DNA from: Teredinibacter turnerae T7901
GTDB lineage: Bacteria; Pseudomonadota; Gammaproteobacteria; Pseudomonadales; Cellvibrionaceae
Reading direction: 5' to 3'
Length of the DNA: 64,000 nucleotides
NCBI RefSeq assembly: GCF_000023025.1
Contig: NC_012997.1
Coordinates: forward strand, 5,074,501-5,138,500
A model generated the notes under the pieces. That model saw only the letters and a list, made by a program, of their open reading frames with translations. It made no database searches and had not been told where the DNA came from. This document shows, piece by piece, positions 35,400 to 44,585 of this stretch (within the stretch, counting starts at the first letter, position 1; each line of letters begins with the position of its first letter). The translations under genes were made by a program, and so were the position numbers.

Positions 35400-37582
35400 A
35401 CAACTTCCAGCTTGGCGTACTGCAACGCCAGCCACTTGCCGCCTTCGCGCATAAAGTTAACATACACCTTAGCGCCAGCACCGCGACCCTCAAACTGGGT
35501 GATGGTGCCTTCGCCGAACACCGGGTGCAGCACGCTCTGACCCAGTTTTAAATCGGGGAAATCATCCACTTCCGTTTGCCGGGTTGCGGAGGATGACGAA
35601 TAGCTCGCCGGACGGCTGACCGTGGATTGAATACGAACTTCGCGCACCAGGTTTTGTGGAATTTCGCGAATAAACCGCGACACCGCGTTGAAGTTTTCAT
35701 TGCCGTGCATGCGCCGACTTTCGGCATAACTGATCACCAGCTTGTCCATAGCGCGGGTGATACCGACATAACACAGTCGACGCTCTTCCTCGAGCCGACC
35801 CGGCTCATCTAAAGACATCTTGTGGGGGAACAGGTTTTCTTCCATCCCCGCTAAAAACACCAGCGGAAATTCCAGCCCTTTGGCGCTGTGCAGCGTCATC
35901 ATTTGCACCGCATCTTCAAACTCGTCAGCTTGACCATCGCCAGCATCCAGCGCGGCATTGGCAAGAAATTCCTGCAGGGGGGTCACTTCTTCATCCTGTG
36001 GTTCAAACAACCGACAGGCGTTGACCAGCTCTTCCAGGTTTTCCACACGCGCCTGTCCTTTCTCACCTTTTTCCTTGCGGTGAAACTCCACCAAACCGCT
36101 CTTCTCCAACACCAGTTCAGCGGCCTCGCCCAGGGTTAATTGGGCCACGTTCTCTTCCAACTCGTCGATAAGCGCAACAAAGCCATTTAGCGCTCCTGCC
36201 GCCCGCGCGCTAAACACCTTGTTGCGCAGCGCCGCTTGCATAGCTGCGTAGAGCGAGCAGCCCTGATCGCGGGCAAAAATGCGAATACTTTCGATGGTTT
36301 TGGCGCCGATGCCACGCGTTGGGGTATTGATAACCCGCTCGAGCGCCGCATCGTCCTGACGACTGCTTATCAAACGTAAATAGGCGAGTGCGTTTTTAAT
36401 TTCCAGCCGGTCGTAAAAGCGTTGGCCCCCGTAGATGCGGTAGGGGACGTTTTCCCGTAAAAAGGCTTCTTCCAGGATGCGGGACTGGGCATTGGAGCGG
36501 TATAGCACGGCACAATCGGTGCGCGCGCGACTGCCGTCTTCACGCAGATAATCCTGCACCCGCTCGACGATATAGCGCGCTTCATCCTGTTCATTAAACC
36601 CGGCGAAAAGGTCGATGTGCTCGCCTTCACCGCCATCTGTCCACAGGTTTTTCCCCAGGCGGCCAAAGTTGTTTTCGATCACCGCGTTGGCAGCACTGAG
36701 AATGGTTGAGGTGGAGCGATAATTCTGTTCCAGGCGGGTAACGCCCACCGGTGCAAAGTCATTCTCGAACTGCTGGATATTTTCGATTTTGGCACCGCGC
36801 CAGCCGTAGATGGACTGGTCGTCGTCGCCCACTGCCGTTACCGCACAGGCGTGGCCCGCCAGCACCCGCAACCAGGCATATTGCACACTGTTAGTATCCT
36901 GAAATTCGTCCACCAAAATCGCCACAAACCGGCGCTGGTAGTGGTCGAGCAGGGATTTGTTCTTCAGCCACAACTCGTGCGAGCGCAACAACAACTCAGC
37001 AAAATCCACCAGCCCGGCGTTCTCGCACGCCTCTTCATAGGCTTCGTATACCAGCTTCATGGTTTGGGCAAACGGATCATGGCCCGGGTCGATGTGCGCT
37101 GGGCGCAGGCCCTCGTCTTTCTGGTTGTTGATATACCACTGCGCCTGCTTCACAGGCCAGCGGCTGTCATCCAGCGCGAGTGTTTGATAGATCCGTTTGA
37201 TCAGCCGCAGCTGGTCATCCGAATCCATAATCTGAAAGTTCTGGCTCAGGCCCGCTTCCTGCCAGTGGGCTTTGAGCAGGCGGTGTGCAATGCCGTGAAA
37301 GGTGCCAACCCACATGCTGTGCACACCGCGCGGCCCCAGGCGATCACCGATGAGATGGGTCAAGCGCTCGCGCATTTCCCGCGCGGCTTTGTTGGTGAAC
37401 GTGACCGCCATTACTTGATGGGGCGAAACACTCTGCTGTTCCATCAGCCAGGCGATACGGTGCACCAATACGCGGGTTTTACCACTGCCTGCACCGGCGA
37501 GTACCAGTTGATTGCCCAGCGGCGCGGCTACCGCTTCTCGCTGAGCGCTATTAAGGTCTTTTACTAGGGGAGATTCTGTCAT
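35396..37582 (-). CDS. uvrD: DNA helicase II (UvrD)
   Basis: 728 residues, superfamily 1 helicase: Walker A AGAGSGKT, VTFTNKAAREM (Ia), VDEFQDTN (II), GDDDQSIYGWRGA (III), then C-terminal motifs VQMMTLHSAKGLEFP and YVGITRAM. It unwinds DNA in nucleotide-excision and mismatch repair. ATG 37582 gives the usual N-terminus (LNSAQREAVAAP); the frame is open to 37750. No strong ribosome site. Confidence 0.93.
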   Translation of the reverse strand: MTESPLVKDLNSAQREAVAAPLGNQLVLAGAGSGKTRVLVHRIAWLMEQQSVSPHQVMAVTFTNKAAREMRERLTHLIGDRLGPRGVHSMWVGTFHGIAHRLLKAHWQEAGLSQNFQIMDSDDQLRLIKRIYQTLALDDSRWPVKQAQWYINNQKDEGLRPAHIDPGHDPFAQTMKLVYEAYEEACENAGLVDFAELLLRSHELWLKNKSLLDHYQRRFVAILVDEFQDTNSVQYAWLRVLAGHACAVTAVGDDDQSIYGWRGAKIENIQQFENDFAPVGVTRLEQNYRSTSTILSAANAVIENNFGRLGKNLWTDGGEGEHIDLFAGFNEQDEARYIVERVQDYLREDGSRARTDCAVLYRSNAQSRILEEAFLRENVPYRIYGGQRFYDRLEIKNALAYLRLISSRQDDAALERVINTPTRGIGAKTIESIRIFARDQGCSLYAAMQAALRNKVFSARAAGALNGFVALIDELEENVAQLTLGEAAELVLEKSGLVEFHRKEKGEKGQARVENLEELVNACRLFEPQDEEVTPLQEFLANAALDAGDGQADEFEDAVQMMTLHSAKGLEFPLVFLAGMEENLFPHKMSLDEPGRLEEERRLCYVGITRAMDKLVISYAESRRMHGNENFNAVSRFIREIPQNLVREVRIQSTVSRPASYSSSSATRQTEVDDFPDLKLGQSVLHPVFGEGTITQFEGRGAGAKVYVNFMREGGKWLALQYAKLEVV

Positions 37583-37628
37583 GGCGGAGGATTGTAGCAG
37601 ATTCACCCCGTCGGATTGCCGGCAAGCC

Positions 37629-38132
37629 TCAGTGACTGTTTTGCGGCACAGAGAAGCTGATGACGCGGGTGCCGTCGGCGCGCTGGGTGACTGGCGATGA
37701 AGTTGCTTTCTGTACCGATGCCGATGTTGACTTGCCATCCCCAGCAACAACCATCAGCCCAACAACTCGGCTAAGTGACTCGGCCTGCTGCTCGTGCGTC
37801 TTGGAGCGTGCAAGAAACTGCAGGCGATATTGCCCGGGAGCCGACGCCCTCACTAACAGTTCCAAGGGCGCGTCGCCTTCACTGATAACCCACTGGGTCG
37901 ACGTTGAAAGCACCTCGAGCCCGTTGCTTTTCAGCAACACCAGCTGAAGGGATTCGCCGGGCCTGGCTGGCGCAAAGGGCAACACCAGGGTCTGCACATC
38001 GGCCACCGCAACATGAAATGTTTGTGGCCCCGCAGCGATAACATCAGCGCCGGGCTTAACGGTGCTCTGCGCCCCAATCGCCAGCGGTGAGCAGGCGCAA
38101 ATGCACGCGAGAGCTAAATGTTTTATGGTCAT
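37629..38132 (-). CDS. Secreted protein of unknown function
   Basis: 167 residues with a signal peptide (LALACICACSPLAIGA). The middle alternates hydrophobic strands (LVLPFAPARPGESLQLVLLKS, YRLQFLARS) and may be a beta-sandwich; the tail is Ser/Thr-rich. I do not recognise the family. It is 35 bp downstream of the metalloprotease-like lipoprotein and likely co-transcribed with it, so it could be a chaperone or partner for it (inference). Confidence 0.6.
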   Translation of the reverse strand: MTIKHLALACICACSPLAIGAQSTVKPGADVIAAGPQTFHVAVADVQTLVLPFAPARPGESLQLVLLKSNGLEVLSTSTQWVISEGDAPLELLVRASAPGQYRLQFLARSKTHEQQAESLSRVVGLMVVAGDGKSTSASVQKATSSPVTQRADGTRVISFSVPQNSH

Positions 38133-38167
38133 GATTCAGTACCTGATAACGTCAGCGGGCCGAGCCC

Positions 38168-39877
38168 TTAAAGTAGTCGCACTTGGAAACAACTATTTCC
38201 ACCGGTGAGAGGGTCCTCGTCCATATTGTTGTAGTCGTTTATTTCAAGCACATAATCGCCGGGCTCAAGCGTCATACTCGCGGACTCCAGGTTTTCTGAC
38301 GGCGACACCAGGCTTTGTACCAGAACGCCATTTTTGTACAGGTAGGCATCCGGGTCGGTACTGGTCGGGCCTGACTGACGGGTCAAAATGATCTGGCGCA
38401 ACTGGCGCTGTTGCAACGAAAACTGTAAGTACCGCGTGGTTCCCAACGCGTTGTACTCACCCAGCTTGTTGGAACTACACGCCGTAACCGGCGACCCGCC
38501 CAAAGCGAGATAAATGGGTAACACCGTACTCACACTGCCGTTGTTCGTCTCGCCAACGCCATATACCCCAGTACCAAAAACCTGCTCCCTCGCGAGCATG
38601 CTAGCTAACGGCGTTTGCACCCCGGACACCTGTCCGTTCAGTGCGTTGGCAAAGAGATAGATACTCGCAAACGCGCTATTGTCGGTAAAATCCGAGTCCG
38701 CTATTGCATCGATGATCGGCGCAATCCCCAGGCTAAGGCTGTCGCCAGACTCATTCGTTTCGTCGTACAGGTCATAGAGTATTTTGGCGATGGAATTTTC
38801 ACTGTACCAACCGGCAACAGTCAGGCTGTTTTCCTCAAAGCTGATGGCATAGCCGTCCTGCTGGCCAACGCCCTGCGAATCGGAATAAATACCTGCACCG
38901 TTAAGAATTGCCGCAAAACCATTCGCCAGGCCCTCGCTGAATGCCACCCGCATATCCAATTTACTTATCAGGCTGTGGCCGCCGCCGATGCTGTCTGAAC
39001 GACTCAGTACATCTTCGACAAAATGCATAAACTCGTGTTGGAGCACGCTGTAGTCGTATTCGTCCGTATCGCCATCTGCATCACCGAGAATAAATATCGC
39101 TTTCTGCGCAGGGTCGTAATAGGTCGTACCCAGGTCCCCGTTTTCATTCTGCCCTTGCACCGTGTTGTTGCGATAACTCCAGTTCAGAGTGCAATCGGGC
39201 ATAGTGAAGCCGGGCAGCGCCTGGGCAAGCGTGTCAGTCGCCTCGTAGATGGCATCGAGGATGGCAAAGGGCGCCGCCGGGCGCTGTGTGATGTCGTTAT
39301 AGTCATCGATCCCCAGATTCCAGCCCGAGGGCGCGTGTAGATTGCGCACCGAGTTATCACTGCCGCTGGCTGCAATTGGCCCAGCAATACTGTATAGCGC
39401 CCCATTGCTGGTGTTATCCACAACCTCAAAGTGCCACTGGTAATCGTCGGTACGTACCATAACGGCATCCACCGCAACCCGGACATTGGTTTCACTGGGG
39501 GTTTCAAGCTGATAGTTGCCGTCGTTATCGGTGACCGCAGTCGCCAGCACCCGGTCAGCGCTATCAAGCAGCACCACCTGAACATTGCGAGCGGGTAAAA
39601 CCTGTGTGTCCGCGTAGTCCAAGCTGCCCATAGCGGTGTGGGGCACGCGATCAAATGTAATTCGACCAGAAATAGTCTGCCCACTGATGGTAGGTGTGGG
39701 TGTCGGGCTGGAGGAGGGCGTTGGCGTAACTGAGGGTGTGGGTGTTGCTGAGGGTGCCATCGAAGGCGTTGGCGTCACCCCCGGGGTGGGGTTGGTGCCA
39801 GGCGAATTATCACTGCCGCCATTGGAACAGGCCGAACAAAGAAAGCCCAGCCACAAACATAAAACAAAGGTGCGCAA
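38168..39877 (-). CDS. Lipoprotein with predicted zinc metallopeptidase domain
   Basis: 569 residues. Lipobox CSAC near residue 17, a Pro/Thr/Ser linker (about residues 30-65), then a carboxypeptidase-regulatory-like beta domain, and a catalytic-like region with H281-E-F-M-H285 and a downstream Glu in AFSEGLANGF, the gluzincin pattern. The C-terminal 110 residues look like a pre-peptidase C-terminal beta domain (LEPGDYVLEINDYNNMDEDP). The start is TTG 39877 with GGAG 6 nt before it. It probably is an outer-membrane-anchored protease; substrate unknown. Confidence 0.65.
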   Translation of the reverse strand: MRTFVLCLWLGFLCSACSNGGSDNSPGTNPTPGVTPTPSMAPSATPTPSVTPTPSSSPTPTPTISGQTISGRITFDRVPHTAMGSLDYADTQVLPARNVQVVLLDSADRVLATAVTDNDGNYQLETPSETNVRVAVDAVMVRTDDYQWHFEVVDNTSNGALYSIAGPIAASGSDNSVRNLHAPSGWNLGIDDYNDITQRPAAPFAILDAIYEATDTLAQALPGFTMPDCTLNWSYRNNTVQGQNENGDLGTTYYDPAQKAIFILGDADGDTDEYDYSVLQHEFMHFVEDVLSRSDSIGGGHSLISKLDMRVAFSEGLANGFAAILNGAGIYSDSQGVGQQDGYAISFEENSLTVAGWYSENSIAKILYDLYDETNESGDSLSLGIAPIIDAIADSDFTDNSAFASIYLFANALNGQVSGVQTPLASMLAREQVFGTGVYGVGETNNGSVSTVLPIYLALGGSPVTACSSNKLGEYNALGTTRYLQFSLQQRQLRQIILTRQSGPTSTDPDAYLYKNGVLVQSLVSPSENLESASMTLEPGDYVLEINDYNNMDEDPLTGGNSCFQVRLL

Positions 39878-40033
39878 GATAGTCTCCAGGTTCCTTGTGT
39901 GTTGGTTGCAAATGCAGCCCGGAGAACAGTCTCATCAGTCGGTTCGAGCGGCCACCTTAACAGTGTAGACAGCATTTAACTTAAAAAATGCGCTAATTTT
40001 CGCGCCAGTGAATTTCAGTCCGTCCACGGCGCC

Positions 40034-40801
40034 TTATTTTTCTGGCAGTCGAGCAACCAACAAAAATTCCCGATTGCCATCCCCGCCCTCAATCGGACTT
40101 GGGAAATAGGCGCAAACGTCAAACCCCAACTCATTGCAGTGGCTTTCCAGTTTTTTCTGTACCTGTGGGTATAGCGTGTCATCGGTGACAATCCCGTTTT
40201 TGCCCAGCCCGTCACGCCCCACCTCAAACTGGGGCTTCACTAAACTCACCAGCCAGCCGCCAGGGCTCAACACAGCGGGCAAACGCGGCAAAATTAAGTG
40301 CTGGGAAATAAAAGACACATCCATAACCGTAATTTGGAAGCCTCTCCGCGCAAACTCGGGAAGATCAGCCAATGCAAGATGACGGGCATTAAACGATTCA
40401 ATGCAGGTTACCCGCGCGTCTGCACGAAGCGCCGGCACCAGTTGCTCTCGCCCCACCTCAAGCCCGACCACATGCGCAGCACCGCGTCGCAACAGGCAAT
40501 CGGTAAACCCCCCGGTGGACTGGCCGACATCCAGCGCAAGCATCCCGCTCACATCAATTTGGTGTTCTTCCAACGCGTGTTCCAGCTTCAAACCCGCGCG
40601 CGAAGCAAAACGTTGTTCGTCGCTGACTTCTACCAGAAACTCGCTATCGTCCGGGTATTTTTCAGAGGGCTTGCGAACCAGGGTTGCCACTGTACCAAGC
40701 AGCACTTTGACCTTGCCTGCAGCAATTAATTTTTGGGCTTCAGTGCGCGATCTGACAAGGCCAGCTTTTGCCAGTAGCGTATCGCTGCGTGAGGTGCTCA
40801 C
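40034..40801 (-). CDS. tlyA: TlyA-family RNA 2'-O-methyltransferase
   Basis: 255 residues: an N-terminal S4 RNA-binding domain (DTLLAKAGLVRSRTEAQKLI) and an FtsJ-like methyltransferase with LDVGQSTGGFTDCLL and VLSPGGWLVSLVKPQFE. Family members methylate 16S and 23S rRNA and were earlier called hemolysins. The start is GTG 40801 with GGAG upstream; the frame extends beyond. Its 5' side faces the receptor terminator. Confidence 0.88.
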   Translation of the reverse strand: MSTSRSDTLLAKAGLVRSRTEAQKLIAAGKVKVLLGTVATLVRKPSEKYPDDSEFLVEVSDEQRFASRAGLKLEHALEEHQIDVSGMLALDVGQSTGGFTDCLLRRGAAHVVGLEVGREQLVPALRADARVTCIESFNARHLALADLPEFARRGFQITVMDVSFISQHLILPRLPAVLSPGGWLVSLVKPQFEVGRDGLGKNGIVTDDTLYPQVQKKLESHCNELGFDVCAYFPSPIEGGDGNREFLLVARLPEK

Positions 40802-40882
40802 TGGAAATGCTCCGCGAGAGTATAAAACGAGGTTATGAGTACAGCAGGAAAATTGGGTGAAACTAGTGATATAGAAGAGATA

Positions 40883-40910
40883 CCCCACCGCCGTCAGACT
40901 GACGGTGGGG
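40883..40910 (-). terminator. Hairpin terminator after the TonB-dependent receptor
   Basis: CCCCAC and CGTCAG pair with CTGACG and GTGGGG around a 1-nt loop and 3-nt bulge, directly 8 bp past the receptor stop on the minus strand. T-tract weak. Confidence 0.55.
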
Positions 40911-40918
40911 TAGAGGCG

Positions 40919-43900
40919 TTACTCAGCAGGCTTTTCAGTCAGACTAACATCATCGATGTAGTATGTAGCAGCGACAGCGCCAAGATCGAGAACCATACTG
41001 GTTTTAACGTCATCGGCTGCAAATTCAAAGCTGACTTCTGTCCAATCTGTACCTACAGTTTGCAGGCCCTGATATTGGGCAACATCGATATCAGTTTTGG
41101 TTGAAAAGCGTACCTGTCCACCCGCGGCAGCAGCTTTTACCCACATACTAGCGACATACGTTGTACCCACAACAGTGTCGGCACGTGCGCTAGTAACCTG
41201 CACATCCCACTCGTTACCTCCTGCAGCAACAGCCTGCAGAGCACGACTTCCACCATGTACTTCCGCTGCTGTCGCTGACACGCCAGAAGCCCCGTTTTCC
41301 ACCGTCCAATCGGTGAATGCGTCGCCATCACCGCTCTCGAACCCGCCATTGCTCAGCAGGTTGGTTGGGCCAGCACTTCCGCCGTCGGTATGAGGACAGC
41401 TGCTTGGATCAGGCTCCAAACCAGGGACAATTTTAACATCGTCAATAAGGTAGGTGGTTGCAGATGCGCCAAGATCCAATACCAATTGCGTCGCATCACT
41501 GTTAGGTTGGAAATTCCATACTACTTGCTGCCAGCTTGTTCCAATTACGTTGTCACCACCGTACTGCGCTCCGTTAAGAGCACTGGTCGAGAAACGCATG
41601 GTAGCATCAGCGACAGAACTTTTGATCCACATGGTCGCGGTGTAGTCTGCGCCGATAGTTGTATCAAATTCTGGGCTCGACACCTGAACGCTCCAGGGGT
41701 CGCCACCGGCAGACACAGCCTGCATACCACGACCGGCACAAGTATCGCTGGTCACCGCAGTAATGGTGTCAGCACTATTTAATTTGGACCACCCAGTAAA
41801 ATCGTCCCCTGAGCCATCCAAGTTAAAGCTAGGCAGAAACAGCTTAAAGTCGTTTTTAGCGCTGGTCGGCAGTGCGGCACCATTACCAAACGCCCGATCC
41901 TCCGAGGACAGGTAAGCGTTGGCTTCATCAACCCAAGGGTTGTTGGCTAGTGCAGTGTCGACGTCAGGGAAAACGCCCTCGTCAACCTGGCGCTGCATTT
42001 CGGCCATCACCACATCGTTAGTGAGCGGCAAGCTGATGCCCGCTGGCGGATAACGCGCTGGCGCCAGATCAGGATAAACTACAGAACCGTCTGATTGTCG
42101 ATCCAATTCAACATAGCGGATACCAACGTTACCGCTAAATCGGATATCACCGTCACTGGCAAAATCCAACCGCGTATAGAATGCTCGGTTTTCTTCACGG
42201 GTGTAGCTGATTTCACCTGGCCAGAACATACCGTATTTATCGTCTACGCCGTACCGGTTAGCGTAACGACCAGGATCTTGGTCTTCAGCAGTACCGATGC
42301 TGTTCCAATCGCCCGCCGTCGAGCCAATGAGCTCTCGCTTATAATCGCGAACTGCGCGAACGAATTCTTCAGAGGCATGCAAAGTTTTGTTGCCAGGAAT
42401 ATTAACCACTCCACCACCGTGGAAATCGGACCAATCCACCAGTTCCAAATCACCCAGTTGATCCGCGTAACGATCTTCCAGCACCCAGGCTGCAGTCGTC
42501 GAACCAGACCATTCAGGGCCTACTGCTTTCCAGTTCCAGGAAGTGCGTCGCACAAGCTGCTCACGGTCGGAGGCGCGAATACCAGCTTTAATCGAAGTAA
42601 CAAAGCTATTGTCAAAGTGGTAGGTTAGGTCGAAGCGCGCAGCAGCGAGCTTACCTTCGGAACGCTCGTAGTGCTCCATCGCCGAACGCCAAAAGTAGTT
42701 GTTGTAGTCCTGGAAGTAGTCTGCATCGCCTGGCTGAGAGTATTCAGTACCGGTATTGGTGCTGAAACCTGCGGTGTAATCACCACCAGGAGCGTAGGCG
42801 TCTGGGTCTGCATCACGCGCACCGAACCAGGGGTCGACCAAATTCAGTGTCGGGGTATCACCCAGATAGTATTCTTCACCAGCAAACGAACCAGTGTGAA
42901 TAACCAGATCATCTTGCTCAGTATCGGCTTGGATGTACTGGTAATCACCGCTCAATTCCAGGTTGTCGGTGACGTTCCAAGAAATGTTGAGGGAGAAATC
43001 TTCAACCAGGTTGTCGGTATCAACTACTCGGCTGTCAAATTGCAACTTCTGCCCGAACTGTGGATAAGCGTCGCCAACATCGCCTTGCGATGGGATGTGA
43101 TCGCTATTACCGCCATCTGCTATCCAGTTCACGTACTGCAACGCGCCGCCCTGAAACAGCCCATTGTCGTCAAACTCAATGGTGGTGCCTTCTTTGGCAG
43201 TAGAGCGTATATCGTCAATATCTTCTGGGTACGAACCCTGGTACTTAATAGCGTTTTCATGCCATGACAAAGTAGAGTCGGAACGGAAGTACTCACCTGT
43301 CACCTCGACAGCGCCAGTTGGGTCCGCCCACTGAATCACAGCTGATGCGCCCTGACGCTTGCGGTCATCCGCCTTTTTCAGCGCGTTCGCAGAGTTTGGC
43401 ATCCAAACATATGCAGTTTCATCGGGTTCATCTGGGTTTTGGAAGCGCTCGCCACCAGGGATAGAAGATGCGCGGTAGCGAACGTAAGCGTCTGACTGGA
43501 TACCGTGAGTCTCACCGTACAATTCTGAGTTGGCGTAGCTCACCAACAAACCAAACTCACCCAGGCTGGTGTCCCAGCGGTCGCTATACAAACCAGAGAA
43601 GGTAGGGCTCCACTCTTCGGCGATATCACCATAGGAGTAGTCCAGGGTAAACGCCATTTTGCGCCCGTCCTGGTCGAACGGCTTACGGGTTTTCAGGCTG
43701 ATCGTGCCGCCGATACCGCCTTCGATCATGTCAGCCGTTTGGTTCTTATAAATATCTACGCCACCCATCAACTCAGGGGAAACGTCTTGGAAGTTCAAAC
43801 CACGACCAGAGTTCGCGGTAAACGAATCACGGCCGTTGAACTCGGAGCGGGTCTGGGTCATACCACGGATGATTGCGCCGGAACCTTCCACACTGAAGTG

Positions 43901-44227
43901 GTCGGGGTCGTCTGGGCCCGCGAAACGTTCAACAGATACACCAGGCATACGCTGGATGGCTTCCAGAACACTTCGGTCGGGTAATGCGCCAATGTCTTCT
44001 GCAGAGATTGCGTCGACCACGGTGTCCGCTTCACGCTTGATGTCCTGGGCATTTTGCAAGTTAACCCGGGTACCCGTAACGATGACCTGCTCCTCTAGCA
44101 GACTACCGCTGTTGTTCTCTTCCTCTTGGGCTATAGCGTGGGAAGCCAAAGAGCCTAGAAGCACCACCAGCGATGACGCCAGAGAAATGCCCGATTTAGC
44201 ACTCATAGTTTTAATTCTAGTTGCCAT
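40919..44227 (-). CDS. TonB-dependent receptor fused to two carbohydrate-binding-like domains
   Basis: 1102 residues. Signal peptide (LASSLVVLLGSLASHAIAQ), TonB-box-like EEQVIVTG, plug (about 45-190, ALPDRSVLEAIQRMPGVSVE), and barrel strands to about residue 796, of the Xanthomonas/Caulobacter-type receptors. At FLPSFNL (797-803), where relatives continue with about 200-270 more barrel residues, the sequence becomes a jelly-roll domain (about 797-936). A second, similar copy (956-1098) follows, and the protein ends. Both copies share the pattern DGSGDDFTGW / SGDGDAFTDW and end YxIDDV, typical of CBM4/9-like modules. It sits beside xylA and should bind or import xylo-oligosaccharides, but the barrel looks incomplete. 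Confidence 0.75.
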   Translation of the reverse strand: MATRIKTMSAKSGISLASSLVVLLGSLASHAIAQEEENNSGSLLEEQVIVTGTRVNLQNAQDIKREADTVVDAISAEDIGALPDRSVLEAIQRMPGVSVERFAGPDDPDHFSVEGSGAIIRGMTQTRSEFNGRDSFTANSGRGLNFQDVSPELMGGVDIYKNQTADMIEGGIGGTISLKTRKPFDQDGRKMAFTLDYSYGDIAEEWSPTFSGLYSDRWDTSLGEFGLLVSYANSELYGETHGIQSDAYVRYRASSIPGGERFQNPDEPDETAYVWMPNSANALKKADDRKRQGASAVIQWADPTGAVEVTGEYFRSDSTLSWHENAIKYQGSYPEDIDDIRSTAKEGTTIEFDDNGLFQGGALQYVNWIADGGNSDHIPSQGDVGDAYPQFGQKLQFDSRVVDTDNLVEDFSLNISWNVTDNLELSGDYQYIQADTEQDDLVIHTGSFAGEEYYLGDTPTLNLVDPWFGARDADPDAYAPGGDYTAGFSTNTGTEYSQPGDADYFQDYNNYFWRSAMEHYERSEGKLAAARFDLTYHFDNSFVTSIKAGIRASDREQLVRRTSWNWKAVGPEWSGSTTAAWVLEDRYADQLGDLELVDWSDFHGGGVVNIPGNKTLHASEEFVRAVRDYKRELIGSTAGDWNSIGTAEDQDPGRYANRYGVDDKYGMFWPGEISYTREENRAFYTRLDFASDGDIRFSGNVGIRYVELDRQSDGSVVYPDLAPARYPPAGISLPLTNDVVMAEMQRQVDEGVFPDVDTALANNPWVDEANAYLSSEDRAFGNGAALPTSAKNDFKLFLPSFNLDGSGDDFTGWSKLNSADTITAVTSDTCAGRGMQAVSAGGDPWSVQVSSPEFDTTIGADYTATMWIKSSVADATMRFSTSALNGAQYGGDNVIGTSWQQVVWNFQPNSDATQLVLDLGASATTYLIDDVKIVPGLEPDPSSCPHTDGGSAGPTNLLSNGGFESGDGDAFTDWTVENGASGVSATAAEVHGGSRALQAVAAGGNEWDVQVTSARADTVVGTTYVASMWVKAAAAGGQVRFSTKTDIDVAQYQGLQTVGTDWTEVSFEFAADDVKTSMVLDLGAVAATYYIDDVSLTEKPAE

Positions 44228-44585
44228 AACTTACTCTCTAATAAATTATTTTTTCTGATTTTAAAGCTTGAACTCTTTGTAGGAAGGCGTGGTCTTAGTC
44301 CATGAAACGCACCATTCCAACCTCTCATTCCAGAAAGAAATTTCCTGTACTTTTTTATTATTTTATCTCAAAGATATTGCAACATTAGATATCACTAGTC
44401 AAACCAATGCGACGCTAAAATACACATATTTGATCTGCACTGAGTAGTGACATCAAAAGTGTTTCCGAAAGAAAAATTTATTGTTACTTTTGGAAACCCT
44501 AGCAAATTTTTCTTCTGATTTCCTGCGACTAGTCCATAAAAAAACAGGGCCTTTTTAGGCCCTGTTTTTTTCGATCAAACGCGTC
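44228..44585. other. Intergenic region between receptor and xylA
   Basis: About 358 bp. The AT-rich part (44330-44520) probably holds the receptor promoter. GTTTCC (44461) and GGAAAC (about 44491) form a widely spaced dyad. The xylA terminator occupies 44538-44571. No gene. Confidence 0.5.
44538..44571 (-). terminator. Terminator of the xylB-mutarotase-xylA operon
   Basis: AAACAGGGCC / GGCCCTGTTT stem with T-tracts on both sides, 15 bp beyond the xylA stop; it can work on either strand. Confidence 0.85.
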
